DNA from: an uncultured Pirellulaceae bacterium
Lineage (GTDB): Bacteria; Planctomycetota; Planctomycetia; Pirellulales; Pirellulaceae
Length of the DNA: 60,981 nucleotides
NCBI GenBank assembly: GCA_937967505.1
Contig: CALCJM010000044.1
Span: 1-60,981 of the forward strand
Direction of reading: 5' to 3'
Part shown: positions 1 through 7,669 of the stretch, in pieces
How the letters are laid out: the number at the start of each line of letters is the position of its first letter
How positions within the stretch are numbered: the stretch's first letter is position 1
Notes under the pieces: model-generated
The model's database searches: none
What the model was told of the DNA's origin: nothing
The model's input: the letters and a program-made list of their open reading frames with translations, nothing else
Translations under genes and position numbers: made by a program

Positions 1-84
1 CGAACTACACTTCGATCAAACAACCGGCACCTGCAATATCGTGACGGTCGCGACCTGAATATCCAATATGCGTTGGCATGTAAG

Positions 85-468
85 TCAGTGTTTCTTTGTC
101 TCCCGGAAGTTGGGCGCTTCTAGCAGCGTAAAAACAACGATTTCCTCACCAGAGATCGTGCTAATATCATGATGCAAACTCTTCGGCTTGATTCCGGTAA
201 TCTCTTCAACGAGTTCTTCGAGTTTTGGTCTGGCAATTTCTATCAATTGCGAACGAACTTGTTTTAGAAGATCCCGCCCTTTCTCGGCCGGGAGCTTTGC
301 AACAAGATGTTGTTCAGCAGCTGTCAAAACTCCCTGCAGCCGCACGATCAATACATCCTCAATCAGATAGGTCCGAATCTCCTTAGGCCCTCTTCCCATG
401 TATTCCAGCTCGAATTGGGACATTCCTTGACAGACTGCTGCTTCGATTTCTCCACGCGTTTTCAACAT
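85..468 (-). CDS. DUF2294 family protein
   Basis: This is a small soluble protein of about 127 residues. The run LKTRGEIEAA, the central EYMGRGPKEI, the segment RLQGVLTAAEQHL, the charged stretch LPAEKGRDLLKQVR and the terminal LHHDISTISGEEIVVFTL all match what I know of the DUF2294 family, which has no settled biochemical role. The reading frame is open ten codons further upstream, but the ATG at 468 gives the family-typical N-terminus (MLKTRGEIEA) and has a GGAG three bases before it, so I chose that start. No signal peptide or membrane segment is visible. It stands alone, with no gene in the 160 bases upstream. The family call is confident; the function is unknown. Confidence 0.82.
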   Translation of the reverse strand: MLKTRGEIEAAVCQGMSQFELEYMGRGPKEIRTYLIEDVLIVRLQGVLTAAEQHLVAKLPAEKGRDLLKQVRSQLIEIARPKLEELVEEITGIKPKSLHHDISTISGEEIVVFTLLEAPNFRETKKH

Positions 469-684
469 TGGCTCCAATCCAAATGCCAAGCAGGCCAAAA
501 TGCAAATGCATCCGGACCAAACTCAGCTAAGTTTTCATTGTACCAAGTGCAAAGCAAGCCAGTGATAAAAAGGCTGTAATAAGAAAACAGGACACGATTC
601 AATTCAAGTGGAAGGGCATTTTCCGGGAATCATCGCCCTCTTTGACCACGAGATCATCTTCATCGGAGGGTTCAATGCCGCCGC

Positions 685-867
685 TCAACGGATGTGACAT
701 TCTCTAAGCTTCGCAATCAACGTTTTGATTTCGCTGGCTGAATACGTCTCCAAAATCCACTGACTTAATAGCGTCGCATTTGTGTCGAAAGAGAAGAACT
801 CTCCGGTTTCAGAAGTGGATTCAAGTCCAATATCGACTGCTCGAAAACTCGAGGTTTGGCGAGTCAC
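685..867 (-). CDS. possible small hypothetical protein (doubtful)
   Basis: A 60-codon frame opens with GTG. It encodes an acidic, serine-rich segment followed by a predicted helix (ILETYSASEIKTLIAKLREC). I recognise no family. There is no clear ribosome binding site, and it lies in a region with decayed mobile-element sequence, so it may be a chance frame or the tail of a broken gene. Confidence 0.2.
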   Translation of the reverse strand: MTRQTSSFRAVDIGLESTSETGEFFSFDTNATLLSQWILETYSASEIKTLIAKLRECHIR

Positions 868-1135
868 AATTCACTGTTTAAATTTTCAAATCTTCAAGAT
901 CCCAAACACTATCGTTCGAATTCAATCCTCGAATCGAATGGCAAAAAAGTTCAACTGGTGTTCAGTCAGCCCGACTTGACTATTCGCAGAGAAACAATCC
1001 GTTTTTCAACCCTTCCGGCATCCGAAAGTGCGGCAAGGCCAGTAAGTATTTTGGGTACGACTATGGGGATGTCCCATCGGTTATCAAAACTGGCAGTGGC
1101 CTCACCTTCTAAAAGGTAACGAAATTCTCTAACTA
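868..1135. other. stretch without a convincing gene
   Basis: Between the doubtful small frame and the IS256 remnant I see only short frames. In two different plus-strand frames there are protein-like strings (ILESNGKKVQLVFSQPDLTI near 925-985 and GYDYGDVPSVIKTGSG near 1050-1105). This could be a frame-shifted, decayed gene, but I cannot assign it to a family. Confidence 0.25.
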
Positions 1136-1430
1136 ACTCAAACGGCCGCCGCCGCTTTTGAGGTGATGTTTGGGGCTGTAGAGTTCGTTGACCTCCGCTA
1201 CCACCAACACCTCACTGATCATCTCGCATACTCCGCCACGAATAAAATTACGAAAGACAACCCCGGCTTCACCACAAGAAACTTGCCCAAGGGTCTCAAA
1301 AATATTACAGTCCTCCATGTGGGGCTCCCCGTCGGCGCTAACCGACGTTCAAATTAAAAATGCGAAGGGCAACGGTGCCGCCTTCAGGAGACCACTTTTC
1401 AACTTCTAACAACTTTGGGGACGCTTCAGA
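1136..1430 (-). mobile_element. IS256-family element remnant, 5' end only
   Basis: On the minus strand this stretch encodes ETLGQVSCGEAGVVFRNFIRGGVCEMISEVL..EVNELYSPKHH, which resembles the N-terminus of planctomycete IS256-family transposases (a helical start followed by a EVNELCGPKH-like motif). The frame stops after about 60 residues, so the catalytic DDE core is missing. The same sequence, including about 100 bases upstream of the transposase start, recurs at 51960-52215. There the shared block again begins with GAAGTTGAAAAGTGGTCT on the minus strand. It is a dead fragment. The family call is inferred from the N-terminal motif alone. Confidence 0.6.
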
Positions 1431-1490
1431 ATAAATTGGTTTTACCAATTGCCAAGCAAAACCATTAACTTTCAACCTCTAACTTTACCG

Positions 1491-1517
1491 CCGCTCCAAA
1501 TATTGGGGTCCACTTCA
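1491..1517 (+). repeat. orphan IS-like terminal sequence
   Basis: A 27-base string containing CCAAATATTGGGGTCCACTT recurs almost exactly at 59102-59131 in the same orientation. On the other strand it reads TGAAGTGGACCCC, which is the style of IS3/IS150-group terminal inverted repeats. No transposase is attached to either copy, so these are probably solo ends left by deleted elements. Confidence 0.4.
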
Positions 1518-1632
1518 GAAATGCCGTAGTTTGACCTGCTGTGAGTTTAGTTTACAATCGCTTCCGGAACGCAAACCTGATGCGTCTTGGCCCAACATTC
1601 GAGAATCGCATTCAGCAAAATCAGGAAACAAA

Positions 1633-2649
1633 ATGAAACTCAACAGACCTAACGCGTTTACGCTGGTCGAGCTGCTGGTGGTGATTGCGATTATCGGGAT
1701 TTTGATTGGCCTGCTACTTCCGGCAGTTCAGTCCGTTCGTGAAGCGGCGCGACGAACTTCCTGCCTGAACAATGTTCGCCAGATCGTCCTGGCATCTTCA
1801 GGATATGAAGCCGCGTTTAAGCAGTTCCCGCCAAGCTTTGAAATCGACCACGGAACAGTCCTGACCGGAAATAATGGTTCCTGGTCGATCCACGGCCGAC
1901 TGCTACCTTTTGTTGAACAAGCAAACGCATACAAATTGGTGGATCTCAATCGTGCGTGGGACGCCCAAAGAGAGACCGGCGTCCCTACATTGCGTGTTCC
2001 GCTGTTTCAGTGTGCCAGCGAATCCAACGACACGGTTCGACTAAAAAATGGTCAGCCTTTCGTCTATCCCCAGAACTATGGTTTCAATTTTGGAACGTGG
2101 CTGGTCTATGATCCTGTCAACGGCCAACGCGGTGACGGGCCGTTCTACGTGAATAGCAAAACCCGGTACGGCGACATTCAGGATGGATCGAGCAATACAC
2201 TGTGCATTGCAGAAGTGAAAGCGTTTACATCTTACATTCGAAATACGACCGATCCGGGAAGTTCTCCACCATCCGATCCAACCGCGTTCAACGGATACTC
2301 AGGACAACTGAAGCTGGGCACCGATCTGCATCAAAACACCGGCCATACGGAGTGGAGTGACGGGCGCGTTCATCACTCAGGATTCACGACCGTTTTCACC
2401 CCGAACACGGTTGTGAACTACGATCATGAAGGACGAAGCTACGACATTGATTTCAATTCGGTACAGGAAGGCAAGAGAAACGATCAAGCAACCTACGCTG
2501 CCGTTACGGCGCGCAGCTATCATGCCGGTGGTTTGGTCAATACCGGGATGCTCGACGGATCCACGCGGTCGGTCGCACAGGCGATCGAGTTGTCTCTTTG
2601 GCGGGCAATGGGAACGATCAATGGTGGTGAGGTCAACAACGCATTTTAA
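1633..2649 (+). CDS. DUF1559 domain-containing pseudopilin-like protein
   Basis: This 338-residue protein has a type IV pilin/type II secretion-like prepilin leader: a short polar N-terminus, then [18 protein letters not shown] and [17 protein letters not shown]. This is the signature of the DUF1559 family, which is hugely expanded in planctomycetes. The C-terminal region has the family pattern of a beta-rich globular head, including DGSSNTLCIAEV (about residues 187-198) and a terminal GMLDGSTRSVAQAI. The frame is open 34 codons upstream, but the ATG at 1633 puts the leader right at the N-terminus and follows an AGGAAA-type site, so it is the likely start. Cleavage is expected before the F of FTLVE. 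A second member lies at 57499-58548. The structural role is inferred; the true function of the family is unsettled. Confidence 0.93.
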   Translation: MKLNRPNAFTLVELLVVIAIIGILIGLLLPAVQSVREAARRTSCLNNVRQIVLASSGYEAAFKQFPPSFEIDHGTVLTGNNGSWSIHGRLLPFVEQANAYKLVDLNRAWDAQRETGVPTLRVPLFQCASESNDTVRLKNGQPFVYPQNYGFNFGTWLVYDPVNGQRGDGPFYVNSKTRYGDIQDGSSNTLCIAEVKAFTSYIRNTTDPGSSPPSDPTAFNGYSGQLKLGTDLHQNTGHTEWSDGRVHHSGFTTVFTPNTVVNYDHEGRSYDIDFNSVQEGKRNDQATYAAVTARSYHAGGLVNTGMLDGSTRSVAQAIELSLWRAMGTINGGEVNNAF

Positions 2650-2686
2650 GCCCAACTAATTCAGCAGCATCACTATTAATTATCAC

Positions 2687-2714
2687 TCGCTAGTGCAAAC
2701 TCGCTAGTGCAAAC
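2687..2714 (+). repeat. 14-bp perfect tandem duplication
   Basis: The unit TCGCTAGTGCAAAC occurs twice head to tail, ending just before the start of the next gene. It looks like a slippage duplication in the leader. An ATGTGA start-stop at 2716 sits directly behind it. Confidence 0.7.
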
Positions 2715-2720
2715 CATGTG

Positions 2721-3260
2721 ATGATCAAGTCTTTTGAAGAAGCGTACCGTTTTGTGTTGGAGCGCAAAATCGTATCTGTATTTGGCAGCAAGGGTTCGCC
2801 GCATCCGTCGTTGTGGGATCACACGAGCCTATCGGAGAAAAAACCCGGGACGGGAGGTTGGAGCCCCAAGGTAAAGGCTGTCTGGGATTGGAAAACACGC
2901 ATCCCGCAGACTTATCCTGACGAGGTGTTCTATGGCAAAATCCAGGGCGGTGATGCGGTGCTGGTGGAGATGCAACACTTTCGTAACGTCCACTATCCGG
3001 AGGCGTTTCAGCCCGTCGGTGAGCTGAACGCGCTGTCACAGCATGTCTACGAAATGATTCGACAGCAGCCGGGATTTACCGGAACGCTGCGGAAGCTCGC
3101 CACGAAGCAGTTCGGGTGCTCGAAAAGCCGCTTCGATACCGCGTTGAAGAAGTTACAAATCAGTTTGAATATCGTACGGTCCAACGACCCGTTGATGAAA
3201 AATGATTTCTGGCTGCCAATGCGCGAAGTTCATCTGGATACTGTGCGGAAGTATGAATAG
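2721..3260 (+). CDS. AlkZ-related (winged-helix) protein
   Basis: A soluble protein of about 179 residues. Features: FEEAYRFVLERKIVSVFGSKG near the N-terminus, HPSLWDHTS, a W-rich segment (GWSPKVKAVWDWKTRIPQ) and a C-terminal helix-turn-helix-like region in which SKSRFDTALKKLQ follows a TGTLRKLATKQFG element. The order of parts resembles the short AlkZ/YcaQ-related proteins, which are linked by homology to DNA glycosylases, but the catalytic motif of true AlkZ is not evident to me. GTG at 2718 or ATG at 2721 could start the protein; I prefer the ATG. Neighbours give no functional hint. Family membership is moderately supported; enzymatic activity is not. Confidence 0.55.
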   Translation: MIKSFEEAYRFVLERKIVSVFGSKGSPHPSLWDHTSLSEKKPGTGGWSPKVKAVWDWKTRIPQTYPDEVFYGKIQGGDAVLVEMQHFRNVHYPEAFQPVGELNALSQHVYEMIRQQPGFTGTLRKLATKQFGCSKSRFDTALKKLQISLNIVRSNDPLMKNDFWLPMREVHLDTVRKYE

Positions 3261-3359
3261 ACAAAATCGCCACCCGGTATGAGCATCCACGCCCAAATCC
3301 CCCTAATGCGTGCCCCCAAACGATCGCCACATTGAAGCAAATAAGCGGTGAGTGCATGC

Positions 3360-3404
3360 TTAGGTGATCGCCAACGGTAAATTCCTAACTGCCAGTCGCC
3401 TTAA
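3360..3404 (+). repeat. short (45 bp) copy of a palindromic dispersed element
   Basis: This reads TTAGGTGATCGCCAACGG, then TAAATTCCTAACTGCCAG, then TCGCCTTAA. It matches the two ends of the 107-bp element at 15043-15149 and 51579-51685 but lacks the central hairpin. It appears to be an internal-deletion derivative that keeps both terminal TTAGGCG-like ends. Confidence 0.7.
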
Positions 3405-3475
3405 TCGCACTTGTCCCAATTGGCCAATTCTGGGAAAGAACAGACTCGAATCCGTATCTTTCTCGGGGCATAATC

Positions 3476-4897
3476 GTGCAGCCGACCAACTCCAAACCCA
3501 ACCGCTTGCCAGTGAACCAATTTTTTCGCAAAAACTGGATCTGGATCGTGGTCGCCGGTGCTGCGCTATTACCCATCCCGTGGTTAATTGGTCCCGCCTG
3601 CCCCGACCAGATCATAATTGCCGCCGGGCAACCGGGCGGCAGCTACTACGCTTGCGCACAACAGTACCAGCAACTGCTAAAAGCTCATGGCATTGATGTC
3701 AAAATTAAATCCACCAACGGTTCGGTCGAAAACCTACAGCGACTGAGTGCTGATCAACCGCAAATTGACCTGGCCTTCATTCAAGGGGGGATGTGCGGGA
3801 AAGAACGCCATCCACAACTGCGATCGCTGGCCAGCCTGTACTATGAACCGGTCTGGATATTTTTTCGGACCAATTCGCAGGATGCCGACACCGCTGAAGC
3901 ACCTCCACAAGATCTGGGCGACCTGGCAGGGAAACGCATTGCCATCGGCAGAAAAGGCAGTGGCACCCGACAACTGGCGTTGTCACTGCTTTCACTGAAC
4001 AATATTGAACCGGGCGGCGTGACTGAACTGGCGGAACTGGGAGTCAACCAAGCCGCCGACGCAGTACGCAATGGAGAAGTCGATGCCGCTTTTTTTGTCA
4101 TGTCACCAGAGGCCGGACTGATCAAAGAACTGCTGCAAAACGACCAAGTTAAACCACTCAGCCTACGACGCGTCAAAACGTATGCGGCGCATCATCAATA
4201 CCTTTCTACGGTGGCGCTTCCCGAGGGATACGTGGATCTGGAGACAAACGTTCCTGATACTGAAATCAATTTACTGGCACCAACGGCCAATCTGGTCGCC
4301 ACAGACAACCTGCACCCGGCACTGGTGCCTTTATTGTTGGAGGTGGCCAGTCGCATCCACGAGCCCAGTGGATGTTTCAACCAGTTTGGCCAATTCCCGA
4401 ATTTGCGGTCGGTGGACTTCGCTGCCAATGAGGACGCGCGGCGATTTTTTCGGTCCGGGCCAAACCCGCTGTTTCGTTGGCTCCCGTTTCATTGGGCAGC
4501 TTGGTTGGACCGGGTGAAACTGCTGCTGTTGCCGATGTGCACACTGCTGCTGCCGTTGGCAAAGATTGCTCCGCCAGTTTATCGCCGTCAAATTCGCTGT
4601 AAAATCTATCGCTGGTACAAAGTGTTGCGACAGATCGACTTGGAACTGGATACCGTTGGCGATTCCGTTACGTGCAAAGATAATCTTCAGCACCTCGATC
4701 AGCTGGAAAAGGAACTGGCTGATATCTCGGTCCCGCTGTCGTACATGGAAGAGTTTTACAACCTGCGCCTGCATGTAGAACATGTGCGAAAACGTTTGCA
4801 GGCCAGTGCCACGCCCGGCCTGAAGCTACGCAAGACAGATCAACATGTTGGAGGAGATCAAAATCAAGGTACAGTAACTGACCAAAGTGCTGCATAG
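3476..4897 (+). CDS. TAXI family TRAP transporter solute-binding protein
   Basis: A 473-residue protein starting at GTG. A membrane segment (WIWIVVAGAALLPIPWLIG, about residues 22-40) is followed by the TAXI-family opening IIIAAGQPGGSYYACAQQY, the motif STNGSVENLQRL and LAFIQGG, then a two-lobed periplasmic-binding fold with KRIAIGRKGSGTRQLA and EVDAAFFVMSP. A second membrane segment (about 347-368, LLLLPMCTLLLPLAKIAPPV) and a roughly 100-residue, helix-rich tail follow. The tail would lie on the cytoplasmic side. The N-terminal part should bind a small organic solute. No DctM/DctQ-type permease gene is nearby, so the partner is unknown. Its stop lies one base from the stop of the convergent VWA gene. 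Confidence 0.86.
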   Translation: MQPTNSKPNRLPVNQFFRKNWIWIVVAGAALLPIPWLIGPACPDQIIIAAGQPGGSYYACAQQYQQLLKAHGIDVKIKSTNGSVENLQRLSADQPQIDLAFIQGGMCGKERHPQLRSLASLYYEPVWIFFRTNSQDADTAEAPPQDLGDLAGKRIAIGRKGSGTRQLALSLLSLNNIEPGGVTELAELGVNQAADAVRNGEVDAAFFVMSPEAGLIKELLQNDQVKPLSLRRVKTYAAHHQYLSTVALPEGYVDLETNVPDTEINLLAPTANLVATDNLHPALVPLLLEVASRIHEPSGCFNQFGQFPNLRSVDFAANEDARRFFRSGPNPLFRWLPFHWAAWLDRVKLLLLPMCTLLLPLAKIAPPVYRRQIRCKIYRWYKVLRQIDLELDTVGDSVTCKDNLQHLDQLEKELADISVPLSYMEEFYNLRLHVEHVRKRLQASATPGLKLRKTDQHVGGDQNQGTVTDQSAA

Positions 4898-4898
4898 G

Positions 4899-6143
4899 CT
4901 ACTTAACCCAGACAAATTGCCCTTCGTTTTCGTTGGCAATTTGCTGCATCATGCCGGCACCGATTCCGGTCGATCCCAACGTAATGGTGTGAACCGGAAC
5001 TCTCTCGATTCCTGCCCCGGAATTTGCCACATTCAGCTTCCGCAATAAACCAATCGTGTTGTCGGCCAATTCGCCATCGGACAGCAGAAAAATCGAACTT
5101 GGCTGAAGTTCCAGCGCTCCCTGAATGGCACGCGCCGGCAGCGTTGATCCACCCGGGCGCTGAAGCTCAAGCCAATTCAGAACCCGTTTAATGTTTCCCG
5201 GTGTCGCTTTGAGCGGTTTCGTTTTGCTCAACGGCGTGTCGAGCATTGGATAGATTGCGTCGTTGTACAGTACCACCAGAAATTGCTGATGCTTTTCCAT
5301 CATCTGCAACGATCGGCTTAATTCATAGATTGCCCGTTGAAACCGCCGTTCGTGCCCCATGCTGCCCGAACTATCGACCACATACACCAATCGGTCACCG
5401 CTGCTTTTGATTCCAAAGAACGAAGCGCCTTCACCTTTGTCTTCCCCCTTACCTTTGCCTTGGCCCTCACCTGCGCCGACATCGACATCTTCGAACAAAC
5501 CTTCGGCCATCTGATGGTCAGAAAGCGGTTCTGGATCCTCGCTCCAGTCCATTGCTTCGGTAGTGTCGATCGACAGCATCTCCACCAACACTGGATCTTC
5601 TTCGGTCTCAACAGCTTCCGTTTCGATTACGACAGGTAAACTAAAATCAATCTGAGTCTCCTCTTCCTGTTCTGCATCAACTTCAACATTTGAAAACACT
5701 AGGGTCACGGCTTTTTCGTCCGTCGCCCAGGACGCAACCGACAACGCGAGGTATCCCAGAATCAGGAAATTAATCAGCAAAGCCACCGCCCACGCCGACA
5801 GTAACACTTTCATCCGCTTCCGCAGGTTGTGCTCGTTTTCCAGATCTTCATCGATCGCAAGCAAACTGGCCACTCTTTCGGCCGCTTGACGCGCGCGTTC
5901 TTTCTCGCGCTTCCGTTTTCGCATTTGCCAACCCGGCCTGTGCGGCGCGTCGGCTGCCTGGTCCTCCACGGGCGTTCGCAATCGGCCCAGATCAGCAGAA
6001 GGAAAACTCAACCGGTCAACGTCCGGCTTGTTCAGTGGTTGCGACGTTGATTTAGAAGTTGGTTTGAATGACGGCGGGGAGAGGTCAAGATGTCCCCTTG
6101 AATCCTGCCCCGAGAACCCTATCGCTTCAGCGGAATCGCTCAT
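4899..6143 (-). CDS. VWA domain-containing membrane protein
   Basis: A 414-residue protein. The N-terminal 80 or so residues are polar, followed by a strongly basic segment (KRKREKERARQ), one membrane span (about residues 113-136, LLSAWAVALLINFLILGYLA), an acidic linker, a low-complexity glycine/lysine/glutamate patch (GAGEGQGKGKGEDKG), then a von Willebrand factor A domain. The MIDAS motif DSSGS sits at about 257-261, with a GGST loop and a FLLSDGEL strand further on. The topology puts the VWA domain outside the cytoplasm. An upstream TTG would extend the frame by 7 codons, but the ATG at 6143 has GGTGGA ahead of it. The gene is convergent with the TAXI gene. Role: probably metal-dependent protein binding; the partner is unknown. 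Confidence 0.88.
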   Translation of the reverse strand: MSDSAEAIGFSGQDSRGHLDLSPPSFKPTSKSTSQPLNKPDVDRLSFPSADLGRLRTPVEDQAADAPHRPGWQMRKRKREKERARQAAERVASLLAIDEDLENEHNLRKRMKVLLSAWAVALLINFLILGYLALSVASWATDEKAVTLVFSNVEVDAEQEEETQIDFSLPVVIETEAVETEEDPVLVEMLSIDTTEAMDWSEDPEPLSDHQMAEGLFEDVDVGAGEGQGKGKGEDKGEGASFFGIKSSGDRLVYVVDSSGSMGHERRFQRAIYELSRSLQMMEKHQQFLVVLYNDAIYPMLDTPLSKTKPLKATPGNIKRVLNWLELQRPGGSTLPARAIQGALELQPSSIFLLSDGELADNTIGLLRKLNVANSGAGIERVPVHTITLGSTGIGAGMMQQIANENEGQFVWVK

Positions 6144-6260
6144 TACTTCCACCAAGGTACGCAAAAAGAACTAGATACCAGATTATCGCTTGTGAAGCCC
6201 CAATTGTAAAGTTTGTTTATGCCGCAGAAGCGTTGAAGGCCTACTTCAAACACCAGTATT

Positions 6261-7565
6261 TTATTTGATGGCACCGACAAACAGGTTCATCCGTTGCTCG
6301 AGGCTTGCGATATCCTTGCCAAAATGGCGAATAAAAAAACCAACCCGATCGATTTTTGTGTGGGCACGAAAATCGCCACGCCGTCCATCCTTCGCCAGAT
6401 AGTTCAGGTACTCCATCTGTCGGTTTTCATTCAGATAAAAACTGATCGCCCACGACACCGCATACGCCACTTCAGGATCCGATTCGAACATCCTGTCGCG
6501 CTGCAGCAACTCCAACAGCACCCCTTTCGTTTTTCCGGCCGCTTCCAACTGTCGGAACGACTTCAACCGCAGTCGGTTCACCCGGTCTTTGACATGCGGG
6601 TATTTCGCAAAATTGTAGACCCCGCGCGTCTCACAGAGCATCGCCAACCCCTCTGATGTCCACTTGGGCACCACGGAGAAGCGGTTATGAACCCCGCAGT
6701 TGAATGCAATCTGATGTGCCACCTCGTGAATGATCGTCGGCGAGTTCTCCAGCCAGTTCTCCATCTTCTTCGCGCCGGTGGGTGTCCAGCGGATGCCATT
6801 TGGTGCAAACGTGGTGATGCGGTTTGACTTTTTCGAGTAGTACCCCAGCACGTTGCGGTCGTAACCGGCTTCCTTGTCCAGTCGCAGGTCAAACTCCTTG
6901 CGGCTGCGCAGCACGATCGCCACCAACGGAAACTTTGCCTCGGATGTTTCGAATCCATGGGCCTGAAAGTAATCATTTAACTGCCGGTAGTGACGCTCAA
7001 ACGGTTCAGCCCAAAACTCGGTGCCACCGTTGGGGTGAATTACCACAAAGTGACCTGTCGTTGAAATCTCGTAGCGATTGCCAAAGTACTTTTTCAACCG
7101 TTGCTTCAACTCACTGGTCGAATAGGGCTTGAAATCGCTGCTGTATTTGGTGACCTTGATCGAGGGATCGTTGACCGGAAACGTCGCCAGCCGCCCATCC
7201 CAACGCAACACAGCCATCTGTTTGCCGTCGGTAGCAAGCGGTTTTCCATAAAATGTTTTGCCGTCCTTGCGAACCTTGACGGTTACCGATCTGGGCCTTC
7301 CGCCAAGCTCCGCGGCCGTCACTGATGGGGTCACCACAGGTTGACTAACCAGCGGCTGACTAACCAGCGGGGCGCTGACCGTGGGCGCTACCGGGCTCGC
7401 ATCAAGCGGTACCGGAGTGCTTGGGGTGACTTCCTGAATCGTCGTGTTAGAGGAGCCCGGCAGCGTTGGCACAATCTGTGCTGATGCAATCCCTCCCAGC
7501 GTAATGGCCAACGATACGCCGACCAACATCCGAATCCCCCCGATATACCTCCAGTTACAGATCAC
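6261..7565 (-). CDS. DUF1570 domain protein, putative secreted metallopeptidase
   Basis: A protein of about 434 residues. After the signal-like stretch MLVGVSLAITLGGIASA comes a low-complexity Pro/Val/Thr linker (VAPTVSAPLVSQPLVSQ). Then there is an SHD1-like segment (VRKDGKTFYGKPLATDGKQM) and the DUF1570/peptidase MA-like part carrying TIIHEVAHQIAFN, a HEXXH zinc motif at about residues 280-284, followed by PKWTSEGLAMLCE. The frame opens with TTG in a TTGA overlap with the ftsH stop, but the GTG at 7565 has AGGAG five bases ahead and gives two arginines before the hydrophobic core, so I prefer it; ATG at 7529 is also possible. It probably forms an operon with the upstream ftsH. Proteolytic activity is inferred from the motif. 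Confidence 0.85.
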   Translation of the reverse strand: MICNWRYIGGIRMLVGVSLAITLGGIASAQIVPTLPGSSNTTIQEVTPSTPVPLDASPVAPTVSAPLVSQPLVSQPVVTPSVTAAELGGRPRSVTVKVRKDGKTFYGKPLATDGKQMAVLRWDGRLATFPVNDPSIKVTKYSSDFKPYSTSELKQRLKKYFGNRYEISTTGHFVVIHPNGGTEFWAEPFERHYRQLNDYFQAHGFETSEAKFPLVAIVLRSRKEFDLRLDKEAGYDRNVLGYYSKKSNRITTFAPNGIRWTPTGAKKMENWLENSPTIIHEVAHQIAFNCGVHNRFSVVPKWTSEGLAMLCETRGVYNFAKYPHVKDRVNRLRLKSFRQLEAAGKTKGVLLELLQRDRMFESDPEVAYAVSWAISFYLNENRQMEYLNYLAKDGRRGDFRAHTKIDRVGFFIRHFGKDIASLEQRMNLFVGAIK

Positions 7566-7669
7566 CGACTCTCCTGTTGTTCGCCGCACGGCAAACGTCT
7601 GCACGCCTGCTATTGAATGAAAAAATGATTCAGCAAACGCGCGAAACGGCCTTTGGCAGCCGGATGTTT

